Below, piece by piece: positions 58,632-64,000 of a stretch of DNA of 64,000 bases (positions are counted from its first letter, which is position 1; the number at the start of each line of letters is the position of its first letter). Source of the stretch: Polaribacter dokdonensis (GTDB taxonomy: Bacteria > Bacteroidota > Bacteroidia > Flavobacteriales > Flavobacteriaceae); contig NZ_CP101505.1 of the NCBI RefSeq assembly GCF_024362345.1, positions 330,001 through 394,000 of the forward strand, given 5' to 3'. Made by a program: the position numbers and the translations under genes. Under the pieces are notes generated by a model. That model was not told where the DNA came from. It did no database searches and saw only the letters and a program-made list of their open reading frames with translations.

Positions 58632-59183
58632 ATGATTAGAAACTTGTATAATGAAGAATGGAAAGACATTCAGTTTGATGAAAAAATAGCTGTAAAAGAG
58701 AAATATCAAATCTCTAATTATGGCAGGGTAATTAATTGTAACACAGAGGTTCCTTACCTTAGAAATAAAACGTTTATTAATGGTTATGAAACCATTTCCC
58801 TTAAACAAGAAGTGAATAAAAAATCTACTAGTAGATATGTTCATAAGCTTGTTGCACAACATTTTATCACAAAAGAAAATGATGAGCAACGTTTTGTAAT
58901 TCATTTAGATTATGATAAAACTAATAATGAAATTAGTAATTTAAAATGGGCAACAAAAAGAGAAAAAGAATTGCATCAATTTAACAACCCTACTTGGGAA
59001 GGTGTTGTGAAAAAGAGGAGTAGAAATATTGGAAAATTGAGTGAGGGTAAAGTAAAGATTATCAAACGTCAATTAAAAAACAAAAGAACCAGAATTTCTA
59101 TGATTGCCAAGCGATTTGGTGTATCAGATATGCAAATTCATCGCATAAAAACAGGTGAGAATTGGTCTCATGTTAAAATTTAA
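58632..59183 (+). CDS. NUMOD4/HNH endonuclease-like protein
   Basis: A 183-residue homing-endonuclease-type protein. An N-terminal NUMOD4 module (EEWKDIQF, then YQISNYGRVIN) precedes an HNH_3 core (YVHKLVAQHFI, then FVIHLDYDKTNNEISNLKW), and the C-terminal third is a helix-turn-helix-like DNA-binding region (MIAKRFGVSDMQIHRI). No intron or intein is seen around it, so it is free-standing. It has its own terminator and separates murA from grpE. Confidence 0.87.
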   Translation: MIRNLYNEEWKDIQFDEKIAVKEKYQISNYGRVINCNTEVPYLRNKTFINGYETISLKQEVNKKSTSRYVHKLVAQHFITKENDEQRFVIHLDYDKTNNEISNLKWATKREKELHQFNNPTWEGVVKKRSRNIGKLSEGKVKIIKRQLKNKRTRISMIAKRFGVSDMQIHRIKTGENWSHVKI

Positions 59184-59186
59184 ATC

Positions 59187-59216
59187 AAATAGTGTCAAAT
59201 TGGCACTATTTTTTTA
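59187..59216 (+). terminator. Terminator after the HNH endonuclease gene
   Basis: AAATAGTGTC and GGCACTATTT form a 10-bp stem (one wobble) followed by an eight-T run. Confidence 0.8.
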
Positions 59217-59228
59217 TTGGCAATGTTT

Positions 59229-59249
59229 TTGTCTATAAATTGTAGACAA
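59229..59249. promoter_or_regulatory. Inverted repeat in front of grpE
   Basis: TTGTCTA and TAGACAA form a perfect 7-7-7 inverted repeat located 18 bases upstream of the grpE ATG. It is not the CIRCE sequence of HrcA. Its place fits an operator for the grpE-dnaJ unit. Confidence 0.4.
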
Positions 59250-59267
59250 TTTAACGATTACAAAGAA

Positions 59268-59816
59268 ATGAGTAAGAAAGAAAATATACAAGAAGAAGAA
59301 ATAAACAACGAGCAAGTAAATTCGCAAGTTGAAGAAAATCAAGATATTGAAGCTGAAGAAGTAAAGAAAGAACCAACTGCTGAAGAGCAAATTCAAGCAG
59401 AAAAAGATAAGTTTTTAAGGTTATTTGCAGAGTTCGAAAATTATAAAAAACGTACTTCTAGAGAAAGAATCGAATTATTCAAAACAGCAGGTCAAGAATT
59501 AATGACATCTTTACTGCCAATTGTAGATGATTTTGAGCGCGCTTTAACACATATTGAAGATGATAAAGAGGCAGAAGAATTAAGAAAAGGAGTTTTATTA
59601 ATTTACAATAAATTTTATAATACTTTAGAGCAGAAAGGTTTATCGAAAATTGAAACAAAAGCAGGAGACACATTTGATGCTGAAATTCATGAAGCAATCA
59701 CTCAAATTCCAGCACCTTCTGATGACATGAAAGGTAAAATTATAGACTGCGTAGAAAAAGGTTATAAATTAGGTGATAAAGTTATACGTTATCCAAAAGT
59801 TGTAATAGGACAGTAA
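59268..59816 (+). CDS. grpE: GrpE nucleotide exchange factor
   Basis: A 182-residue co-chaperone that exchanges ADP for ATP on DnaK. An acidic, Glu-rich N-terminal tail (about 1-40) is followed by a long coiled coil and the C-terminal beta domain containing AVLL-type core; EIHEAITQIPAPSDDMKGKIIDCVEKGYKLGDKVIRYPKVVIGQ ends the family pattern. The ATG at 59268 is preferred over an upstream in-frame ATG that would translate the inverted repeat. dnaJ follows 69 bases later. Confidence 0.94.
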   Translation: MSKKENIQEEEINNEQVNSQVEENQDIEAEEVKKEPTAEEQIQAEKDKFLRLFAEFENYKKRTSRERIELFKTAGQELMTSLLPIVDDFERALTHIEDDKEAEELRKGVLLIYNKFYNTLEQKGLSKIETKAGDTFDAEIHEAITQIPAPSDDMKGKIIDCVEKGYKLGDKVIRYPKVVIGQ

Positions 59817-59885
59817 ATAATTCCAATTAACAATGCACAATTACCAGTTTTCATTGATTACTGTTAATTGATAATTGAAATAAAA
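59817..59885. repeat. Imperfect inverted repeat between grpE and dnaJ
   Basis: CAATTAACAATGCACAATTA faces TGTTAATTGATAATTG around a short loop. AATTAACAAT/AATTGATAATTG-type inverted repeats are frequent between genes in Flavobacteriaceae. It may fold in the grpE-dnaJ mRNA. Confidence 0.45.
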
Positions 59886-61019
59886 ATGGCAAAACAAGAT
59901 TTTTACGAAATATTAGGCATATCAAAATCTGCTACCCAGTCAGAGATTAAAAAGGCTTATAGAAAAATGGCAATTAAATATCATCCAGATAAAAATCCAG
60001 ATGATAAAACTGCTGAAGAAAACTTTAAAAAAGCAGCTGAAGCATATGAAGTTTTGAGTGACGAAAATAAAAAAGCAAGATATGATCAATATGGTCATGC
60101 AGCTTTCGATGGACCTCAAGGTGGAGGAGGCTTTGGAGGTGGAGGCATGAATATGGATGACATATTTAGCCAATTTGGTGACATCTTTGGAGGTGGAGGC
60201 TTTAGTGGTGGTTTTGGAGGCTTTGGAGGTGGAGGCCAAAGACAAGCTAGAGTTAAGGGAAGTAATATGAGAATTCGTGTTAAACTTACCTTAGAAGAAA
60301 TTGCTAAAGGAATTGAGAAAAAAGTAAAAGTTAGAAGAAAAATACAGGCAGATGGTGTAAAGTATAAGACTTGTGACACTTGTAATGGATCAGGTCAAGT
60401 AATGAGAGTTACTAATACAATTTTAGGTAGAATGCAAACTGCAACTACTTGTACTACTTGTTCTGGAGCTGGAGAAATTATTAGCAGTAAGCCAAATGGA
60501 GCAGATGCCCAAGGTTTAGTTGTTAAAGAAGAAACTGTGTCTATTAATATACCTGCAGGAGTTACTGAAGGTGTTCAATTAAAAGTTGGTGGTAAAGGAA
60601 ATGAAGCGCCAGGTAAGAACTCTATTGCTGGAGATTTATTGGTTTTAATAGAAGAAATTCCACATGATAAATTAAAAAGAGAAGGCACCAACATACATTA
60701 TGATTTATATATCAACTTTTCAGAGGCAGTTTTAGGAACTAGTAAAGAGGTAGAAACAGTTACAGGAAAGGTTAAAATAAAGATTGATTCAGGAACACAA
60801 TCTGGAAAAATTCTAAGATTAAAAGGTAAAGGTTTGCCAAGTATTGAAAGATATGGAACTGGAGATTTTTTAATTCATATTAATGTTTGGACTCCTCAGG
60901 AGTTAAACAAAGAACAAAGAGAGTTTTTTGATAGGATGTCAGAAGATGAAAACTTTTCACCAAACCCAAATACATCAGATAAATCATTTTTTGAGAAAGT
61001 TAAAGACATGTTTTCTTAA
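59886..61019 (+). CDS. dnaJ: DnaJ co-chaperone (two-motif zinc form)
   Basis: A 377-residue Hsp40. J domain (about 2-70) with the HPD motif in KYHPDKNP; a Gly/Phe-rich region (about 75-118) made of GGGGFGGGG-type repeats; then a shortened zinc module with only two CxxCxGxG motifs (CDTCNGSG and CTTCSGAG, about 155-200) instead of four; and C-terminal peptide-binding domains. It starts at ATG 59886. The short zinc module binds at most one zinc; this form appears common in the group. Confidence 0.94.
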   Translation: MAKQDFYEILGISKSATQSEIKKAYRKMAIKYHPDKNPDDKTAEENFKKAAEAYEVLSDENKKARYDQYGHAAFDGPQGGGGFGGGGMNMDDIFSQFGDIFGGGGFSGGFGGFGGGGQRQARVKGSNMRIRVKLTLEEIAKGIEKKVKVRRKIQADGVKYKTCDTCNGSGQVMRVTNTILGRMQTATTCTTCSGAGEIISSKPNGADAQGLVVKEETVSINIPAGVTEGVQLKVGGKGNEAPGKNSIAGDLLVLIEEIPHDKLKREGTNIHYDLYINFSEAVLGTSKEVETVTGKVKIKIDSGTQSGKILRLKGKGLPSIERYGTGDFLIHINVWTPQELNKEQREFFDRMSEDENFSPNPNTSDKSFFEKVKDMFS

Positions 61020-61098
61020 AGAAATATTAAAATGATAATACAGAGTTATTTAATTCTTTTTATCATAATATATTTGTCTTAAAATATAGTATCTTTGA

Positions 61099-61128
61099 AG
61101 TGTTATTGGGTAACCAATAACACTTTTT
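61099..61128 (+). terminator. Terminator 1 after dnaJ
   Basis: AGTGTTATTGG and CCAATAACACT form an 11-bp perfect stem with a GTAA tetraloop, followed by TTTTCTTTTT. A TANNTTTG-like TATCTTTG sits at 61090-61097 just before it. Confidence 0.8.
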
Positions 61129-61147
61129 CTTTTTCATAGCAATTTTT

Positions 61148-61178
61148 CCCACTCAAATTTTTATTTGAGTGGGTTTTG
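61148..61178 (+). terminator. Terminator 2 before the RNase P RNA
   Basis: CCCACTCAAAT and ATTTGAGTGGG form a perfect 11-bp stem followed by TTTTG, a backup terminator upstream of rnpB. Confidence 0.75.
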
Positions 61179-61211
61179 TTTGAAAAGAGATAATACAAAT
61201 AATCATAATTT

Positions 61212-61513
61212 AAGCAGACTTATCTTATCGCTTTAAAGAATTTTAAAGAGGAAAGTCCGGACACCAAAGAGTATTCATAGCGGATAACATCCGTCCAACG
61301 TAAGTTGAGGACAAGTGCAACAGAAAGCAAGTACAGTTAGGCTGTAGTGAAACCAGGTAAACTCTATGAGGTGCAATGTCATGTAAATTAGAGCTTGAGA
61401 GCTACTCGCTCGATTCTAAAGGGTAGGCAGATAGATTTTAAGAGCAATTTTAAAACTAGATAAATGATAAGAACCAATTATATTGGAACAGAATTCGGCT
61501 TACGAGTCTGCTT
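61212..61513 (+). ncRNA. rnpB: RNase P RNA (bacterial type A)
   Basis: The catalytic RNA that trims the 5' leader of tRNA precursors. The hallmark segments are GAGGAAAGTCCGGACACC at about 61248 and ACAGAATTCGGCTTAC at 61490-61503, with the central GAAACCAGGTAAACTC block between. AAGCAGACT (61212-61220) pairs with AGTCTGCTT (61505-61513), closing helix P1 and defining the ends. The length (302 bases) fits a type A RNA. The GGTTCG-like tRNA 3' end-binding GGTA loop is replaced by the typical short Bacteroidota form. Confidence 0.93.
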
Positions 61514-61531
61514 TTTATGATTAATTCAAAG

Positions 61532-61558
61532 AAATAGAGTTTTTAGGTCTATTTTTTT
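61532..61558 (+). terminator. Terminator after rnpB
   Basis: AAATAGA and TCTATTT (7 bp) followed by a T run, 19 bases after the P1 3' strand. Confidence 0.65.
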
Positions 61559-61789
61559 GAAAAATACCACTAAAATAAAGAAATAGTAATTTTTTATTTA
61601 TTAATTACTGCAATCTATTATTTATTTTTCAAATTCAACTTTAATGCATTAATTTTGCGATTACAGATAACTGAAATTAACTTGATTAAACTCCAAGTAA
61701 TAATTTAAGTCATTATTATAAATTGTTTTGTTTAGGTTAAAATTAGATATCTGAAATTAATAACCAAAAATAATTCTATTATAAATTTT
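61559..61789 (+). promoter_or_regulatory. acnB promoter and leader
   Basis: A 231-base AT-rich spacer. TAATTTTG at 61650-61657 matches TANNTTTG and sets the likely start, giving a leader near 127 bases. Two nearly identical 16-mers, AGATAACTGAAATTAA (61665-61680) and AGATATCTGAAATTAA (61745-61760), lie 80 bases apart in this leader (15 of 16 bases equal). Confidence 0.4.
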
Positions 61790-64000
61790 ATGAGCATTTA
61801 CAGTGATTATCTCCAGGAGATTGAAGAAAGAAAAGAGTTAGGTTTACATCCAAAACCAATTGATGGCGCTGAATTATTAAGCGTAATTATTGATCAAATT
61901 AAAGATTTAGATAACGAATTCAGAGAAGATTCTTTAAATTTCTTTATATATAATGTATTACCTGGTACTACAAGTGCTGCAGAAGTAAAAGCTAAATTCT
62001 TAAAAGAAATTATTTTAAAAGAAGAAGTTGTAAAAGAAATTACTCCAACTTTTGCTTTCGAACAATTATCGCACATGAAAGGTGGACCTTCTGTAAAGGT
62101 TTTATTAGATCTAGCTTTAGGTAGTAATATAGAAATAGCAAAAGAGGCTGCAAAAGTATTAAAAACGCAAGTGTTTTTATATGAAGCAGATACAGCTCAA
62201 TTAGAAGATGCATACCAATTAGGAAATCCAATAGCTAAAGAATTAATCGAAAGTTATGCTCAAGCTGAATTCTTTACAAAATTACCAGAAATTGAAGAAG
62301 AAATAGAAATTGTAACTTTTGTTGCAGGTATTGGAGATATTTCTACGGATTTATTATCTCCAGGTGCAGATGCTCATTCAAGATCAGATCGTGAATTACA
62401 TGGTCAGTGTATGTTTGAACATAATAAAGAAATGCAAAAGGAATTATTAGCATTAAAAGAGAAGCACCCAAACAAACGTGTAATGTTAATTGCAGATAAA
62501 GGTACTATGGGTGTTGGTTCATCTAGAATGTCTGGTGTAAATAATGTTGCCTTATGGACAGGGATTCCATCTAGTCCTTATGTTCCTTTTATAAATATAG
62601 CTCCAGTAATTGCTGGTACTAATGGTATTGCACCAATTTTCTTAACAACTGTAGGTGTAACAGGTGGTATTGGTATCGATTTAAAAAACTGGGTAAAGCA
62701 AAAAGATGCTGAAGGAAATACAATTGTTGACGAAGAAGGAGAACCAATTTTAAAAGAAGAATATTCTGTAACTACAGGAACTGTTCTTACTATAAATACA
62801 AAAACGAAGAAACTTTACAAAGATGGTAAAGAGGTTAAAGATATTTCTACAGCGTTAACTCCGCCTAAAAAAGAATTCATAAAAGCAGGAGGATCTTATG
62901 CTGTTGTTTTTGGTAAAAAATTACAAACTTTTGCTTGTAAAGTATTAGGTATTGATGTTCCTCAAGTTTATGCAACTGCAAAAGAAGTTTCTATTGATGG
63001 ACAAGGTTTAACAGCTGTTGAAAAAATATTTAACAGAAATGCAGTAGGTACTACTCCAGGTAAAACATTACATGCAGGTTCAAATGTTAGAGTAGAAGTA
63101 AACATTGTAGGTTCTCAAGATACTACAGGTTTAATGACCTCTCAAGAATTAGAGAATATGGCTGCTACAGTAATTTCTCCAATTGTAGATTGTGGTTACC
63201 AATCAGGTTGTCATACAGCTTCTGTTTGGGATGATAAATCTAAAGCAAATATTCCAAGATTAATGAAATTCATGAATGATTTTGGATTAGTTACAGCACG
63301 TCATCCAGAAGGTAAGTACCATGCAATGACAGATGTTATACACAAGGTTTTAAATGATCTTGCTGTTGATGATTGGGATGTAATTATTGGTGGAGATTCA
63401 CATACACGTATGGCTAAAGGAGTTGCTTTTGGAGCTGATTCAGGAACAGTTGCACTTGCATTAGCTACAGGTGAAGCTACTATGCCTATTCCAGAATCTG
63501 TAAAGGTTACCTTTAAAGGGGAAATGAAATCTTATATGGATTTTAGAGATGTTGTACATGCCACACAACAACAAATGTTAAATCAGTTTGATGGCGAAAA
63601 TGTTTTTCAAGGTAAAATTATAGAAGTGCATATTGGTACTTTAACTTCAGATCAAGCATTTACATTTACAGATTGGACTGCTGAAATGAAAGCAAAAGCT
63701 TCTATCTGTATTTCTGAGGATGAAACTTTAATAGAGTCATTAGAAATCTCTAGAGATCGTATTCAAATTATGATCGATAAAGGAATGGATAATCCTAAAC
63801 AAGATTTAAAAGGATTAGTTGATAAAGCAAATACAAGAATCATTGAGATTAAGACAGGAACTAAATCTGCATTAAAACCAGATGCTGACGCTAAATATTA
63901 TCAAGAAGTAGTAATTGATCTAGATAAGATTATAGAGCCAATGATTGCTGATCCTGATGTCAATAATGAAGATGTTTCTAAACGTTATACACATGATAAT
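61790..64000 (+). CDS. acnB: Aconitate hydratase B (3' partial)
   Basis: The first 737 residues of an aconitase of the AcnB class; the frame is still open at the window end. The N-terminal HEAT-like domain (about 1-160) is followed by GDISTDLLSPGADAHSRSD, the AcnB signature, and GSSRMSGVNN. The catalytic core shows GYQSGCHTASVW and IIGGDSHTRMAKGVAFGADSG. In the TCA cycle it turns citrate to isocitrate, and in this class also acts on 2-methylisocitrate. The missing end would hold the remaining [4Fe-4S] cysteines. Confidence 0.95.
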   Translation, partial: MSIYSDYLQEIEERKELGLHPKPIDGAELLSVIIDQIKDLDNEFREDSLNFFIYNVLPGTTSAAEVKAKFLKEIILKEEVVKEITPTFAFEQLSHMKGGPSVKVLLDLALGSNIEIAKEAAKVLKTQVFLYEADTAQLEDAYQLGNPIAKELIESYAQAEFFTKLPEIEEEIEIVTFVAGIGDISTDLLSPGADAHSRSDRELHGQCMFEHNKEMQKELLALKEKHPNKRVMLIADKGTMGVGSSRMSGVNNVALWTGIPSSPYVPFINIAPVIAGTNGIAPIFLTTVGVTGGIGIDLKNWVKQKDAEGNTIVDEEGEPILKEEYSVTTGTVLTINTKTKKLYKDGKEVKDISTALTPPKKEFIKAGGSYAVVFGKKLQTFACKVLGIDVPQVYATAKEVSIDGQGLTAVEKIFNRNAVGTTPGKTLHAGSNVRVEVNIVGSQDTTGLMTSQELENMAATVISPIVDCGYQSGCHTASVWDDKSKANIPRLMKFMNDFGLVTARHPEGKYHAMTDVIHKVLNDLAVDDWDVIIGGDSHTRMAKGVAFGADSGTVALALATGEATMPIPESVKVTFKGEMKSYMDFRDVVHATQQQMLNQFDGENVFQGKIIEVHIGTLTSDQAFTFTDWTAEMKAKASICISEDETLIESLEISRDRIQIMIDKGMDNPKQDLKGLVDKANTRIIEIKTGTKSALKPDADAKYYQEVVIDLDKIIEPMIADPDVNNEDVSKRYTHDN

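Noticed and set aside
58626..58904. Minus-strand open frame opposite the HNH gene.
   Set aside because: It is a shadow of the HNH gene with low-complexity Phe/Ile content.
59229..59249. CIRCE element for HrcA.
   Set aside because: The repeat arms TTGTCTA/TAGACAA do not match TTAGCACTC-N9-GAGTGCTAA.
59217..59267. Upstream ATG as the grpE start.
   Set aside because: It would translate across the inverted repeat and add a leader unlike GrpE; the ATG at 59268 starts the acidic N-terminus.
60116..60379. Proline-rich minus-strand open frame opposite dnaJ.
   Set aside because: It is only the antisense of the Gly/Phe region; no start signal or homology is seen.
61894..62231. Minus-strand frames in the acnB region.
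   Set aside because: They are shadows of acnB, which is open from 61790 to the window end and matches the family throughout.
1..64000. tRNA or rRNA genes, transposases or phage genes anywhere in the window.
   Set aside because: No T-loop or anticodon arm pattern, no rRNA segment and no DDE or integrase-like protein was seen; only RNase P RNA and the riboswitch are RNA features with good support.

Overview
The window is a 64 kb stretch of AT-rich chromosome from a member of the Flavobacteriaceae (Bacteroidota), most like Polaribacter and its marine relatives. This rests on gene content and style: SusC-type TonB-dependent receptors with carboxypeptidase-like regulatory domains, a DUF4290-murA pair, GMP reductase, the parE-parC form of topoisomerase IV, an AcnB-type aconitase, many lipoproteins with an SC/GC lipobox, TANNTTTG-type -7 promoter elements, and almost no Shine-Dalgarno sequences. 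There are no insertion sequences, prophage genes, CRISPR arrays, tRNA or rRNA operons.

Layout. 1-11.6 kb: PAP2 phosphatase (cut by the window edge), a TlpA-like thioredoxin lipoprotein with an LtaS-like sulfatase-fold enzyme, pheT, pyrD, a LysE exporter, an OmpH/Skp chaperone, and a K-channel/miaA/DUF2254 operon. 11.8-16.8 kb: an envelope locus of two half-size DUF4331 proteins, a TPR lipoprotein and a TonB receptor. 17-24.7 kb, minus strand: a lipoprotein acetolactate decarboxylase, an EGF-like/DUF1566 lipoprotein, and an operon-like run of secreted papain-type peptidase, secreted caspase with four tandem jelly-roll-like repeats, ECF sigma factor and RskA-like anti-sigma factor. 24.9-31.1 kb, minus strand: acyl-CoA reductase, serC, a strongly diverged serA-like gene, DUF1015, yggS and an exonuclease/GIY-YIG fusion, divergent from a ferredoxin. 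31.5-43.8 kb: housekeeping genes (ychF, gcvT, aminopeptidase P-like M24, topB, lysA). 44-48.6 kb: parE-parC. 48.7-53.1 kb: vitamin B12 uptake (cobalamin riboswitch, BtuB-like receptor, substrate-binding lipoprotein) around guaC. 53.4-64 kb: uvrD-like helicase, DUF4290-murA, a free-standing HNH endonuclease, grpE-dnaJ, RNase P RNA, and acnB running off the end.

The most unusual unit is the papain/caspase/ECF/anti-sigma run at 18.5-24.7 kb. It puts two exported cysteine peptidases beside a transmembrane sigma-regulation pair. A candidate ECF-type promoter lies in front of the DUF4331 locus 7 kb away. Also notable are a SerA homologue that has lost its nucleotide-binding glycine and catalytic His and Arg, a MurA with Asp in place of the fosfomycin-target Cys, a class-2-like PyrD with a class-1-type catalytic Cys, and a duplicated terminator hairpin whose stems show compensatory base changes.
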